Shown here piece after piece: positions 7,589-16,784 of a stretch of 64,000 nt of DNA (within the stretch, counting starts at the first letter, position 1; each line of letters begins with the position of its first letter). Where the stretch lies: NCBI RefSeq assembly GCF_009817885.1, contig NZ_CP041764.1, positions 744,001 through 808,000 of the forward strand. Direction: 5' to 3'. The notes under the pieces are model-generated. The model was given only the letters and a program-made list of their open reading frames with translations, made no database searches and was not told the DNA's origin. This DNA comes from Serratia rhizosphaerae (GTDB taxonomy: Bacteria > Pseudomonadota > Gammaproteobacteria > Enterobacterales > Enterobacteriaceae). The translations under genes and the position numbers were made by a program.

Positions 7589-8509
7589 TTACAAGCTGTT
7601 AGCCGTCGTCGCCAGATAACGCGTCAGCCGGGCGCGGCTGTGCGCCGCCTCCTGTATCAGAAAATCCGTCAGCAGGGCCAGTCCGTCCGGCGACGGCGTA
7701 CGTTCAGGATAGACCAAATAGTAGCCGGCGCCGCTGGCGACGCTCAGCGCAAACGGCGTCACGATGCGCCGCGCCTGAATATCCTCCTCCAGCAGGCACA
7801 GATCGCCAATTGCGATGCCCAATCCCTGCAGCGCTGCGCTCATTGCCAGATCCAGGGTGTCGAAATGCTGCGATTTACGCGAGGGCAGCGCCGCGCCGCC
7901 GGCCGCCTTCAGCCAGCGCAGCCAGTCGCGCCGGTCGCGCGTCGGGTGCAGCAGGGTTTTCTCCGCCAACTCCGCCAGCTGCGGCGCGGCGGACAGGTAG
8001 CCCGGCGTGCAAACCGGCGTCAACACCTCGTCAAACAGCGGGTGCGCCGTCAGCCGCTTGCCCGGCGGCGCGCCAAAGGTCACCGCCGCGTCAAACTGCT
8101 CGCCGGCAAAATCCAGCCGGTGCGACACCGAAGCGGTCAGTTCGATATGCAGGTCTGGCCGTTCGTTCTGCAAATGAATAATTCTGGGCAACAGCCAGCG
8201 CATGGCGCAGGTCGGGCACTTGATGCGCAGGGTGCCGGGCTGGGCGCCGACGCGGGCGACGGCGTCTGCCAACTGCCCCAGCGCCTGCCGCACCGGCCCC
8301 AGCAGCTGCGCGCCCTGCGGCGTCAGCGCCAGCCCGCGCGCATGGCGGCTGAACAGCGGATAGCCAAGCTGCTGCTCCAGGCCGAGGATCTGCCGGCTCA
8401 CCGCCCCCTGCGTCAGATGCAGCGCCTGCGCGGCATGGGTAAAATTCAGCCGTTGCGCCACCGCAACAAAGGTTTTCAACACGTCGAGCGAAGGTAACGT
8501 CGTGGGCAT
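7589..8509 (-). CDS. LysR-family transcriptional regulator (GcvA-like)
   Basis: A 306-residue LysR protein with the N-terminal motif FVAVAQRLNFTHAAQALHLTQGAVSRQILGLEQ and the FSRHARGLALTPQG turn typical of the GcvA/AmpR branch. The start at 8509 (MPTTLPSLDVL) is preceded by a GGAGAGG purine run; an ATG six codons upstream overlaps that run. It is divergent from the aminotransferase gene at 8624, sharing a 114-base intergenic region, and is the likely regulator of the aminotransferase/binding-protein pair. Confidence 0.9.
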   Translation of the reverse strand: MPTTLPSLDVLKTFVAVAQRLNFTHAAQALHLTQGAVSRQILGLEQQLGYPLFSRHARGLALTPQGAQLLGPVRQALGQLADAVARVGAQPGTLRIKCPTCAMRWLLPRIIHLQNERPDLHIELTASVSHRLDFAGEQFDAAVTFGAPPGKRLTAHPLFDEVLTPVCTPGYLSAAPQLAELAEKTLLHPTRDRRDWLRWLKAAGGAALPSRKSQHFDTLDLAMSAALQGLGIAIGDLCLLEEDIQARRIVTPFALSVASGAGYYLVYPERTPSPDGLALLTDFLIQEAAHSRARLTRYLATTANSL

Positions 8510-8623
8510 CGGGGCCTCTCCAGCCATGATCGGAAGGCATGGCTAGCATGACAAAGTTTCTCTTGTCGCGCCATAACGGCTGATGCTTAATCACTCAACC
8601 CACTTGCTTGATCCGGAGCCGCC

Positions 8624-9778
8624 ATGCAGAGCGCCTGTTCACCCCGTTCCAAACTGCCGGACGTCGGCACCACCATTTTTACCGTGATCGGCCAGTTGAG
8701 CGCCGAACATCAGGCGCTGAATCTGGCGCAGGGCGCGCCGAATTTCGGCTGCGCGCCGCAGCTGATTAACGACGCCGAGCAAGCCATGCGCGCCGGTCAT
8801 AACCAGTATGCGCCGATGAGCGGCGTGGCCGCCCTGCGCCACGCGCTGGCGGAAAAAACGCAGCGTCTGTACGGCGCGCGCTACGACGCCGACGCGGAAA
8901 TCACGGTGCTGGCCAGCGCCAGCGAAGGCCTGTACGCCGCCATCAGCGCGCTGGTGCAACGCGGCGACGAGGTGATCTATTTCGAACCGGCGTTCGACAG
9001 CTATGCCCCCATTGTGCGGCTGCAGGGCGCGCGGCCGGTGCCCGTCCGGCTGTCGCTGCAGGATCTGCGTATTGACTGGGATGAGGTCGCCGCCGCCATC
9101 AACGGCAACACGCGGATGATCATTATCAACAGCCCGCATAACCCGACCGGCGCACTGCTCGACGAGCAGGACATCGCGCGCCTGAGCGCGCTGACGCGCG
9201 ATACCGATATCGTGATTCTATCGGACGAGGTGTATGAGCACGTAGTGTTCGACGGCGCGCAGCATCACAGTATGGCGCGCCATCCGCAGCTGGCGGAACG
9301 CAGCGTGATCGTCTCGTCGTTCGGCAAGACCTATCACGTTACCGGCTGGCGCATCGGCTACTGCCTGGCGCCGGCGGCGCTGACGGCGGAGATCCGCAAG
9401 GTGCATCAGTTCCTGGTGTTCTCCGCCGACACGCCGATGCAGTACGCCTTTGCCGCAGCGCTGGCCGACGCGCAGAGCTATCTCGGGCTGGCCGCCTTCT
9501 ATCAGCAAAAGCGCGATCTGCTGGCCGCGGCGCTGCAAGGCTCACGCTTTGAGCTGCTGCCGAGCGCCGGCAGCTTCTTTATGCTGGCGCGTTTTAGCGC
9601 CTTCAGCCAGGAGAGCGACAACGATTTCGCCGTACGGCTGATCCGCGAGGCGAAAGTCGCCGCCATCCCGCTGTCGGCATTTTACAGCGACGGCGCCGAC
9701 ACCGGCATTATTCGCCTGAGCTTCGCCAAAGATGACCAGACGCTGCGCGAAGGTGCGCGCCGTCTGCACACCGTATAA
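8624..9778 (+). CDS. PLP-dependent aminotransferase, YbdL/methionine aminotransferase type
   Basis: A 384-residue class I/II aminotransferase. Hallmarks are the N-terminal LPDVGTTIFTVIGQLSAEHQALNLAQGAPNF block of the YbdL/KAT-like branch, NSPHNPTGALL, LSDEVYEHVVFDG, the PLP lysine in SSFGKTYHVTGWRIGY, and a C-terminal GIIRLSFA arginine. E. coli YbdL prefers methionine, phenylalanine and related amino acids; I infer a similar amino acid here. The next gene, 28 bases on, encodes a periplasmic amino-acid-binding protein, suggesting uptake and transamination of the same compound. Confidence 0.88.
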   Translation: MQSACSPRSKLPDVGTTIFTVIGQLSAEHQALNLAQGAPNFGCAPQLINDAEQAMRAGHNQYAPMSGVAALRHALAEKTQRLYGARYDADAEITVLASASEGLYAAISALVQRGDEVIYFEPAFDSYAPIVRLQGARPVPVRLSLQDLRIDWDEVAAAINGNTRMIIINSPHNPTGALLDEQDIARLSALTRDTDIVILSDEVYEHVVFDGAQHHSMARHPQLAERSVIVSSFGKTYHVTGWRIGYCLAPAALTAEIRKVHQFLVFSADTPMQYAFAAALADAQSYLGLAAFYQQKRDLLAAALQGSRFELLPSAGSFFMLARFSAFSQESDNDFAVRLIREAKVAAIPLSAFYSDGADTGIIRLSFAKDDQTLREGARRLHTV

Positions 9779-9806
9779 CCGACCGCACGCCACTGAGGAA
9801 ACCGCG

Positions 9807-10598
9807 ATGAACACCACACTGAAAACACTGCTGGCCGCCGGTTGTCTGCTTGCCGCCGGCGCAACGCAGGCTGCCGACCTGCGCTTCGGCGTTGAGGCGC
9901 TGTACCCGCCGTTTGAGTCCAAATCCGCCAGCGGCGAGCTGGAGGGGTTTGATATCGATTTGGGCAACGCGGTCTGCGCCGCCGCCAAGCTGAGCTGCAG
10001 CTGGGTGGAAACCTCGTTCGACAGCCTGATTCCGGCGCTGCAGGCGCGCAAGTTTGATGCGATTAACTCGGCGATGAACGTCACCGAACAGCGTAAGCGG
10101 GCCGTCGCCTTCACCCGGGCGATTTATCAGGTGCCCAACCGGCTGATCGCCAAAGCCGACAGCGGGCTGACGCCCGACGCCAAAGCGCTGGCCGGCAAGC
10201 GCGTCGGCGTGCTGCAGGGGTCGATTCAGGAAAACTACGCCAAGGCGCACTGGGCGCCGCAGGGCGTCGAGGTGGTCTCCTATCAGGATCAGAATCAGGT
10301 ATACCTCGACCTGAGCGCCGGACGGCTCGACGCCACGCTGATTATGGCGCCCGCCGGCCAGAGCGGTTTTCTCTCCCGCCCGGACGGCAAAGGCTTTGCC
10401 TTCGTCGGCGACACGGTGCAGGACGCGAAGATTTTCGGCTCCGGCATCGCCTTCGGGCTGCGCAAGCAGGATAGCGCGCTGAAACAGCGGCTGGACGCGG
10501 CCATTGAGCAGGTGCAGCAGCAGGGCACGGTCGACAAACTGGCGAAAAAGTATTTCGGCGATATTGACGTGTCCGTGCAGCCGCAGACGGCGAAATAA
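9807..10598 (+). CDS. periplasmic polar-amino-acid-binding protein (ABC type, SBP family 3)
   Basis: A 263-residue family-3 solute-binding protein. The signal peptide ends at about residue 22 (GATQA-AD). The motifs LRFGVEALYPPFESKSASGELEGFDIDLGNAV, VETSFDSLIPALQARKFDAI and the C-terminal GTVDKLAKKYFG are those of Lys/Arg/His/Gln binders such as ArtJ and ArgT. The start at 9807 has GAGG eight bases upstream. No permease or ATPase gene is adjacent, so it must dock to a transporter encoded elsewhere. It probably shares an operon with the aminotransferase. Confidence 0.9.
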   Translation: MNTTLKTLLAAGCLLAAGATQAADLRFGVEALYPPFESKSASGELEGFDIDLGNAVCAAAKLSCSWVETSFDSLIPALQARKFDAINSAMNVTEQRKRAVAFTRAIYQVPNRLIAKADSGLTPDAKALAGKRVGVLQGSIQENYAKAHWAPQGVEVVSYQDQNQVYLDLSAGRLDATLIMAPAGQSGFLSRPDGKGFAFVGDTVQDAKIFGSGIAFGLRKQDSALKQRLDAAIEQVQQQGTVDKLAKKYFGDIDVSVQPQTAK

Positions 10599-10641
10599 TG
10601 CTGGCGTAGCCACGGCGCCAGCGGCGATGGCCCGTCCGGTG

Positions 10642-12540
10642 TTATTTCCCCACCGAATGCACCAGCGCGGCCATCGTTTCCGCCTGCTCGTCCAGCACCT
10701 GGCTGGCGGCGGCCACCTCAGACACCAGCGCGGCGTTTTGCTGAGTCACCTGTTCGAGCTGATTCAGCGCCTGTTGAATTTGCGACACGCCGAGCGTTTG
10801 TTCCTGCGCGGCGTGGGCGATATCGCTGACGTATTGCCGCATCTGCCCGGTGTTGCCCACCGCCGCCTGCAGCGCGCTGTTTGAGTCGGCCACCCGCGCC
10901 ACCCCTTCGCCGATTTGCTCCATATTCTGGCCGACCAGCGCGCGGATGCGGTTGGCTTCCTGCGTGCAGCGCTGCGATAAATTGCGCACCTCGGCGGCAA
11001 CCACGGCGAAGCCCCGTCCCGACTCGCCGGCGCGGGCGGCCTCTACCGCCGCATTCAGCGCCAGCAGGTTGGTCTGAAACGAAATATCGTCAATCGAACT
11101 GACGATATGCGCGATCTGTTCGCTGGAAGCGCGGATCGCCACCATGCTCTGGCTGGCGTCATCGGCGATGCGGCTGGCCTCCTGCACCTCCTGCGTCATG
11201 GCGCCAATCAACCGCTCCGCTTCGCCGGCATTGCTGGCGGTGTGGGCAATGGCGGTGGCGATCTGCTCCATGCTCGCCGCCGTCTCCACGATCGACGCCG
11301 CCTGCTCGTCGGTGCGCTGCGCCAGATTTTGGTTGCCGACGGCGATATCGCCGCTGGTGGTGCGTAACTCCCCGGCGCCGACGTTGATCTGCTGAATAAT
11401 CCGCTGAATATTGCCGATCGCCTGATTATAGGCCGCGTTAAGCCGCGACAGCTCATCGCTGCCCGGCACCGCCAGACGCAGGGTAAAGTCGCTTTCCATC
11501 CGCTGGATGGTGCCCAGCGTCCCCTCCAGATGACGGTGGAGGCGTCTGGCGACCGCGACGGCGATCGACAAGGCGGCGGCCAGCGCCAGCGTCCCGATCA
11601 GCAAAAAGCGCTGCCAGTCGCCGCGCGCCTGCGCCGACAGCTGGGATACCGTGTTCTGCAGCGCGCTGACGGCGCCGTTTTCCAACTGGTGCAGCGCATC
11701 AATCCGCGCAGTCTGCGCGCTGAACCACTGCGTCGGATCGATGCCGAATCCGCCGCGCTCGGCACGGGCAAACGCGGTATCACGCAATCTCAAGGCGGCC
11801 TGGGCCGCAGAAGCCTGTTGTGATTTTTCCAGCGCAGCCGCCAGCGCCGGGCTGCTGAGGCGCTGGGCGGCCGTCAGCCAGGCCGCCTGCTGCGCCACCA
11901 CCGCGCTCAGCGCGCGATACTGGCCGTTGCCGAAGCGATCGGCGGCAAAGACGCCGGCCAGCAGCGCCCGCTCCTGGCCGGCCTGTTCTTTCAGGTTCAG
12001 CAGGCTGTAGTAAGCCGCCAGCTCGCTGACCAGCTTGCCGGACGATGACAGCTGGCTCAACCCGCCGACAAAGCGCAGCTGATCGCTGATGGCGACGGTA
12101 TACACCGCAACGGCGTCGGCGGCGTTGATATTCAGCCCGCTGACCCGGGAGCGAACGGCATCGAGCGCTTGCATCCGATCGTTAAACGCCGCCAGCATCC
12201 GGGCATTATCGCCCGCGCTCTGCCGATCGCCGACCAGCGCGCGGCGGAAAACCGCCACCGCGCTGTCGGTCTGTTTACGCTGGGCCGCCAGCTCGGCGGT
12301 GAAGTTTTTCCCAGCTGACGCCAGCACTCCGACGCTCATGCCCCGCTCTTTCTGCAGTTCATCAATCACGCCGCCGACGCTGCCGGCCAGCGCGATCAGT
12401 TGCCCCAGGTTGTCCATCTGCCGCTGCATCTCCATGCGCGTGACCATGCCCGAGCCAACAAACCAGCACAGCGCCAGCAGCATCGGCAGCAACGCCACAA
12501 AGAGCTTCATCTTCATTGAAATGTGATTCATCCACGACAT
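10642..12540 (-). CDS. methyl-accepting chemotaxis protein with NIT sensor domain
   Basis: A 632-residue chemoreceptor. Transmembrane helix 1 is at about 12-30, then a long helical periplasmic NIT-type sensor (DELQKERGMSVGVLAS through the 300s, a domain linked to nitrate/nitrite sensing), helix 2 near 315-332, a HAMP linker, and the cytoplasmic signalling domain with the hairpin tip DDISFQTNLLALNAAVEAAR and GRGFAVVAAEVRNLSQR. It ends in LVHSVGK, without the C-terminal NWETF-like pentapeptide that tethers CheR in the high-abundance receptors. AAAGGAG precedes the ATG. It converges on the binding-protein gene; a functional link with that amino-acid binder is possible but unproven. Confidence 0.92.
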   Translation of the reverse strand: MSWMNHISMKMKLFVALLPMLLALCWFVGSGMVTRMEMQRQMDNLGQLIALAGSVGGVIDELQKERGMSVGVLASAGKNFTAELAAQRKQTDSAVAVFRRALVGDRQSAGDNARMLAAFNDRMQALDAVRSRVSGLNINAADAVAVYTVAISDQLRFVGGLSQLSSSGKLVSELAAYYSLLNLKEQAGQERALLAGVFAADRFGNGQYRALSAVVAQQAAWLTAAQRLSSPALAAALEKSQQASAAQAALRLRDTAFARAERGGFGIDPTQWFSAQTARIDALHQLENGAVSALQNTVSQLSAQARGDWQRFLLIGTLALAAALSIAVAVARRLHRHLEGTLGTIQRMESDFTLRLAVPGSDELSRLNAAYNQAIGNIQRIIQQINVGAGELRTTSGDIAVGNQNLAQRTDEQAASIVETAASMEQIATAIAHTASNAGEAERLIGAMTQEVQEASRIADDASQSMVAIRASSEQIAHIVSSIDDISFQTNLLALNAAVEAARAGESGRGFAVVAAEVRNLSQRCTQEANRIRALVGQNMEQIGEGVARVADSNSALQAAVGNTGQMRQYVSDIAHAAQEQTLGVSQIQQALNQLEQVTQQNAALVSEVAAASQVLDEQAETMAALVHSVGK

Positions 12541-12695
12541 GGATGCTGACTCCTTTACCCGGTTAACGTCATATGGAAGGGTTATCGGTGGGTAAACGGA
12601 GTTATTGACTGCAGAGTGAGGGAATCTTGTTCAAGATCAAAAATAGCGGCGAGAAATGACCGGACGCCGCAGGCGACGCCCGGATAGCAAGCTGT

Positions 12696-13802
12696 TTAGT
12701 CGCGCTCGAACACCGAGCTGTGCAGCGCGCGATCCTGCTGATGGCGAGCCAGCGCCAGTTCGATCAAGGTGGTGATCAGTTGGCTGTAGCTCATGCCGCT
12801 GGCCGCCCACAGTTTCGGATACATGCTGATATTGGTGAAGCCGGGCAGCGTGTTGATCTCATTGACCACCACCCGCTCATCGGCGGTCAGGAACACGTCG
12901 ACCCGCGCCATGCCCAGACAGTCCAGCGCGCGGAACGCCCGCAGCGCCACCTCACGGATTTTGTCGCTGGCCTGCTCGGAGATTGCCGCCGGCACCACCA
13001 CCTGCGCGCCCTGTTCGTTGATGTATTTGGTATCGTAAGAGTAGAACTCGTCGCTCAGCACGATTTCACCGCACAGGCTGGCCTGCGGCTGGTCGTTGCC
13101 CAGCACCGCGCACTCAATCTCGCGGCCGACGATCGCCGACTCCACCAGCACCTTATGGTCGAAGCTGAACGCCAGCGCCACCGCCTGTTCATAGCCTGCG
13201 CGGTCGCTGACCCGGCTGACGCCGACGGAGGAGCCCTGGTTGGCCGGCTTGATAAACAGCGGCGACCCCAGCTGTTCGCTCAGTTGTTCAAAGCTGTACT
13301 GCGCACGGTTGCTGCGCGTCAGGGTAACGAACGGCGCCACCTCCAACCCGGCGTCGCGCAACAGGCGTTTGGTGACGTCCTTATCCATGCTGACCGCCGA
13401 GCCCAGCACGCCGGCGCCGACAAACGGGATATTCGCCATCCGCAGCAGCCCCTGCAGCGAACCGTCCTCCCCCAGCGTGCCGTGCACGATCGGGAACACC
13501 ACGTCGAGCTGGCCGATAACGTTGGCGCTGTCAGCCTCAATCAGTTGACTGCTCTCCTGCCCCGGCACCAGCGCCACGTTTTTGTTGGAGTGGTTCAGGG
13601 CGATCAGCGCCGGGTTTTCCGCATGCAGCAGGTAGTTGGAGGCATCATTAATATGCCACTGCCCCTGCTTGTCGATGCCCAGCAGCGTGACGTCAAACTT
13701 CTCTTTGTCGATGGCATCGACAATGTTTTTTGCCGACTGCAGCGAAACCTCATGCTCCGCCGATTTACCACCAAAAATTACGCCAACACGTCGTTTAGTC
13801 AC
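12696..13802 (-). CDS. ddlA: D-alanine--D-alanine ligase A
   Basis: A cytoplasmic ATP-grasp enzyme that makes the D-Ala-D-Ala dipeptide of peptidoglycan. Most of the chain matches E. coli DdlA closely (RVGVIFGGKSAEHEVSLQSA, PIVHGTLGEDGSLQG, FIKPANQGSSVGVS, EINTLPGFTNISMYPKLW). I choose the GTG at 13802, giving 368 residues, because AGGA lies eight bases upstream and the protein then begins at the conserved KRRVGV strand; an ATG 13 codons upstream would add an unrelated tail. It is divergent from the ParD-like/map operon, with 192 bases between. Confidence 0.95.
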   Translation of the reverse strand: MTKRRVGVIFGGKSAEHEVSLQSAKNIVDAIDKEKFDVTLLGIDKQGQWHINDASNYLLHAENPALIALNHSNKNVALVPGQESSQLIEADSANVIGQLDVVFPIVHGTLGEDGSLQGLLRMANIPFVGAGVLGSAVSMDKDVTKRLLRDAGLEVAPFVTLTRSNRAQYSFEQLSEQLGSPLFIKPANQGSSVGVSRVSDRAGYEQAVALAFSFDHKVLVESAIVGREIECAVLGNDQPQASLCGEIVLSDEFYSYDTKYINEQGAQVVVPAAISEQASDKIREVALRAFRALDCLGMARVDVFLTADERVVVNEINTLPGFTNISMYPKLWAASGMSYSQLITTLIELALARHQQDRALHSSVFERD

Positions 13803-13943
13803 GCCTGAAATCCTTCTGAAAAAGTGATGCAAACAAGTCAATTATTACAATAAACGCATTGTTCAGCCGCGGCAATCGCCCTTTAACAGAAAATTCTGAG
13901 CATTAACGTCCGCCGGCCTCTGCCACAGATCGCCAAACGCAAT

Positions 13944-13960
13944 GTATATAAAGCATATAC
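13944..13960. promoter_or_regulatory. palindrome upstream of the ParD-like gene (candidate autoregulatory operator)
   Basis: GTATAT at 13944-13949 and ATATAC at 13955-13960 form a perfect 6-bp inverted repeat with a 5-base spacer, about 35 bases before the ParD-like start codon. ParD-type antitoxins bind such short palindromes in their own promoters; here that is inference. Confidence 0.45.
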
Positions 13961-13994
13961 ACTTCATATCGTTTTTAACCTAAGGAGCAGCACG

Positions 13995-14198
13995 ATGGGC
14001 ATTGTGAAAATCTCCGACGTCTTGCACGACGATCTGCGGCTCGCCAGCCTGACCATGACGCGTTCCATTAACGCGCAGGCCGAGTACTGGATCAAAATCG
14101 GCATGCTGGCGGAGTTCCACCCGGAACTGACCTACCCGCAGCTGGTAAAAAAAATGATGAAAGAGAATGCGTTAACGCTGAAGGAGATGGTTGAGTGA
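13995..14198 (+). CDS. ParD-like antitoxin-family protein
   Basis: A 67-residue protein of the ParD-like family. The N-terminus MGIVKISDVLHDDLRLASLTMTRSINAQAEYWIKIG is a ribbon-helix-helix pattern: a short beta strand (VKIS), then two helices with the RSINAQAEYW motif. A clear AAGGAG site lies upstream. No ParE toxin follows. Instead the stop codon overlaps the GTG start of a methionine aminopeptidase gene by four bases, so expression of the two is coupled. It may regulate its own operon through the palindrome at 13944-13960. Confidence 0.82.
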   Translation: MGIVKISDVLHDDLRLASLTMTRSINAQAEYWIKIGMLAEFHPELTYPQLVKKMMKENALTLKEMVE

Positions 14199-14998
14199 AA
14201 CAGATTGTGATCAAAACGCCGGATGAAATCGCCAAAATGCGCCACGCCGGCTCGCTGCTGGCAAAAGTGTTCGCGATGCTCGACGGCGTGATCCGCGAGG
14301 GGATCTCCACCATGGAGATCAATGACCGCGCCGAGGCTTTTATCGTCGACGAACTGCAATCACGCCCGGCCAGCAAAGGACAGTATGACTTTCCCTACGT
14401 GCTGAACACCTCGATTGACGACGTGATCTGCCACGGCGTGCCCTCCGCCAGCAAAATCCTGCGCAGCGGCATGATCGTCAACGTCGATATTACGCTGGAA
14501 AACGGCGGCTATATCGCCGACTCCAGCAAGATGTACTGCATCGGCCAGACCACACCGGTGGCCAAACGGCTGGTGAATAACGTCTATGAATCCATGTGGG
14601 CCGGCATCCGCACGGTGAAGCCGGGCGCGACGCTGGGGGATATCGGCCACGCCATCCAGCAGCATGCCGAAAAAGCCGGCTACAGCGTGGTGCGCGAATA
14701 CTGCGGCCACGGCATCGGTCGCGATATGCATGAAGAGCCGGCGGTGCTGCACTTCGGCCAGCCGGGCAGCGGCATGACGCTGCAGGAAGGCATGGTGTTT
14801 ACCATCGAGCCGATGATCAACCAGGGCGACCGGCGCATCAAGCAGAAAAAAGACGGCTGGACGGTGGTCACCCGCGATAAAAAGCTGTCCGCCCAGTGGG
14901 AGCATACCGTGGCGGTGACCGGCGACGGGGTGGAAATTCTGACGCTGCGCGACGAAGAGCGCGAAAACGGTTATCTCGAGTGCTATAAAGGAAGGTGA
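14195..14998 (+). CDS. map: type I methionine aminopeptidase (accessory copy)
   Basis: A 267-residue pita-bread metallopeptidase that removes N-terminal Met from proteins. All five metal ligands are visible: Asp98, Asp109, His172 (GHGIGR), Glu205 (FTIEP) and Glu236 (AQWEHT), with His80 and His179 in the substrate pocket. The housekeeping map gene of enterics lies next to rpsB, so this copy, coupled by a GTGA overlap to a ParD-like gene, is likely a paralogue. The divergence around LENGGYIADSSKMYCIG from the E. coli sequence supports that. It should be catalytically active. Confidence 0.9.
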   Translation: MKQIVIKTPDEIAKMRHAGSLLAKVFAMLDGVIREGISTMEINDRAEAFIVDELQSRPASKGQYDFPYVLNTSIDDVICHGVPSASKILRSGMIVNVDITLENGGYIADSSKMYCIGQTTPVAKRLVNNVYESMWAGIRTVKPGATLGDIGHAIQQHAEKAGYSVVREYCGHGIGRDMHEEPAVLHFGQPGSGMTLQEGMVFTIEPMINQGDRRIKQKKDGWTVVTRDKKLSAQWEHTVAVTGDGVEILTLRDEERENGYLECYKGR

Positions 14999-15054
14999 TT
15001 TTTCACCGTTTGCCGTCCCGGCGGCGGCAACCTTAATCTGACAGGGAGATCGGC

Positions 15055-16773
15055 ATGACGCACAGCGCCCGCAGTGACCAGCAGGCATTTATCAGTCAGT
15101 TGAAACAGATCGTCGGCGGCCCGCAGCTGCTGACCGATGCGCGCAGCACCGAGCGCTACCGCAAGGGTTTCCGCTCCGGCGAGGGCCAGGCGCTGGCGGT
15201 GGTGTTCCCGACCCGTCTGCTGCAGCTGTGGCAGGTGCTGCAGGCGTGCGTCGATGCCGATAAGGTGGTGATTATGCAGGCCGCCAACACCGGCCTGACC
15301 GAAGGCTCCACCCCCAGCGGCAACGACTACGGGCGCGATGTGGTGATTATCAGCACGCTGCGCCTTGACCATATTCAGGTGCTCGCTCAGGGCAAGCAGG
15401 TGGTGGCCTTCCCCGGCAGCACCCTGAACCATCTGGAAAAGTGCCTGAAGCCTTACGACCGCGAACCGCATTCGGTGATCGGCTCCTCCTGTATCGGCGC
15501 GTCGGTGATCGGCGGCGTGTGCAACAACTCCGGCGGCTCGCTGGTCAAGCGCGGCCCGGCCTATACCGAACTGGCGCTGTACGCCCAACTGGACGCCGAC
15601 GGTCAGCTGCGGCTGGTCAACCATCTCGGCATTCAGCTGGGCGACACGCCGGAAGAGATCCTCACCCGGTTGCAACAAGGCGACTACCGGCCGGAAGACG
15701 TTGAGTACGGCGAGCTGCGCGCCTCCGACAATGAGTACGCCGTGCGGGTGCGCGACGTCGATGCCGACACTCCTTCCCGCTTCAACGCCGACAAGCGCCG
15801 GCTGTATGAGGCCTCCGGCTGTGCCGGCAAGCTGGCGGTGTTCGCCGTGCGCCTCGATACCTTTGAAAAAGAGAGCCGCGAACAGGTGTTTTATATCGGC
15901 ACCAACAACACCGCGGTGCTGACCGAGCTGCGCCGCCATATGCTGAGCCAGTTTGAGAATCTGCCGGTGGCCGGCGAGTATATGCACCGCGATATCTTCG
16001 ACATTGCCGAGGTGTACGGCAAAGACACCTTCCTGATGATCGACAAACTCGGCACCGATCAGATGCCGCGTTTCTTCACCCTGAAGGGCAAGATGGACGC
16101 CACCTTCAACAAGCTGCCGCTGCTGCCGCACAACCTGACCGACCGGGTGATGCAGGGGCTGAGCCATCTGGCCCCCAGCCATCTGCCCAAGCGCATCAAG
16201 GAATACCGCGAACGTTTTGAGCACCACCTGCTGCTGAAGATGGCCGGCGACGGCACCGATGAGGCCCATGCCTACCTGAAGCAATACTTTACCGAGGCGG
16301 AAGGCGACTTCTTTGTCTGCAGCGCAGAGGAAGGGAAAAAAGCCTTCCTGCACCGCTTTGCCGCCGCCGGCGCCGCCGTGCGCTACCACGCGGTGCACGC
16401 CGACAAGGTGGAGGACATTCTGGCGCTGGACATCGCCCTGCGCCGTAACGACACCGACTGGTTTGAAACCCTACCGCCGGAGATCGACAGCCAGCTGGTG
16501 CATAAACTCTACTACGGCCATTTTATGTGCCACGTGTTCCATCAGGACTACGTGGTGAAAAAAGGCGTCGACTGCCACCGGCTGAAACAACAGATGCTGG
16601 CGCTGCTGGACCAGCGCGGCGCGGAATATCCCGCCGAACACAACGTCGGCCACCTGTATCAGGCGAAGCCCGATCTGCAGGCGTTTTACCGCCAGGCCGA
16701 CCCGACCAACAGCTTTAACCCCGGCCTCGGCAAGACCAGCAAGCTGAAAAACTGGGGCGACGATCGTCGTTAG
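15055..16773 (+). CDS. dld: quinone-dependent D-lactate dehydrogenase
   Basis: A 572-residue FAD flavoprotein, E. coli Dld being 571. It oxidises D-lactate to pyruvate and passes electrons to the quinone pool at the inner face of the cytoplasmic membrane. The N-terminal FAD-binding PCMH domain has VIMQAANTGLTEGSTPSGNDYGRDVVIIST and VIGSSCIGASVIGGVCNNSGGSLVKRG. The C-terminal Dld membrane-binding domain contains the basic RVMQGLSHLAPSHLPKRIKEYRERFEHH stretch. AGGGAG lies upstream of the ATG. It converges on the DapA-family gene with only 11 bases between the stop codons. Confidence 0.97.
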   Translation: MTHSARSDQQAFISQLKQIVGGPQLLTDARSTERYRKGFRSGEGQALAVVFPTRLLQLWQVLQACVDADKVVIMQAANTGLTEGSTPSGNDYGRDVVIISTLRLDHIQVLAQGKQVVAFPGSTLNHLEKCLKPYDREPHSVIGSSCIGASVIGGVCNNSGGSLVKRGPAYTELALYAQLDADGQLRLVNHLGIQLGDTPEEILTRLQQGDYRPEDVEYGELRASDNEYAVRVRDVDADTPSRFNADKRRLYEASGCAGKLAVFAVRLDTFEKESREQVFYIGTNNTAVLTELRRHMLSQFENLPVAGEYMHRDIFDIAEVYGKDTFLMIDKLGTDQMPRFFTLKGKMDATFNKLPLLPHNLTDRVMQGLSHLAPSHLPKRIKEYRERFEHHLLLKMAGDGTDEAHAYLKQYFTEAEGDFFVCSAEEGKKAFLHRFAAAGAAVRYHAVHADKVEDILALDIALRRNDTDWFETLPPEIDSQLVHKLYYGHFMCHVFHQDYVVKKGVDCHRLKQQMLALLDQRGAEYPAEHNVGHLYQAKPDLQAFYRQADPTNSFNPGLGKTSKLKNWGDDRR

Positions 16774-16784
16774 TCGTAGGCCGC

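Noticed and set aside
12541..12695. Possible terminator between the chemoreceptor and ddlA genes
   Set aside because: A GC-rich stretch near 12660 forms only a short imperfect stem with no T-run.
14983..16398. A 471-codon open frame on the - strand
   Set aside because: It is antisense to dld, with the same His/Gln-rich shadow composition and no motif.
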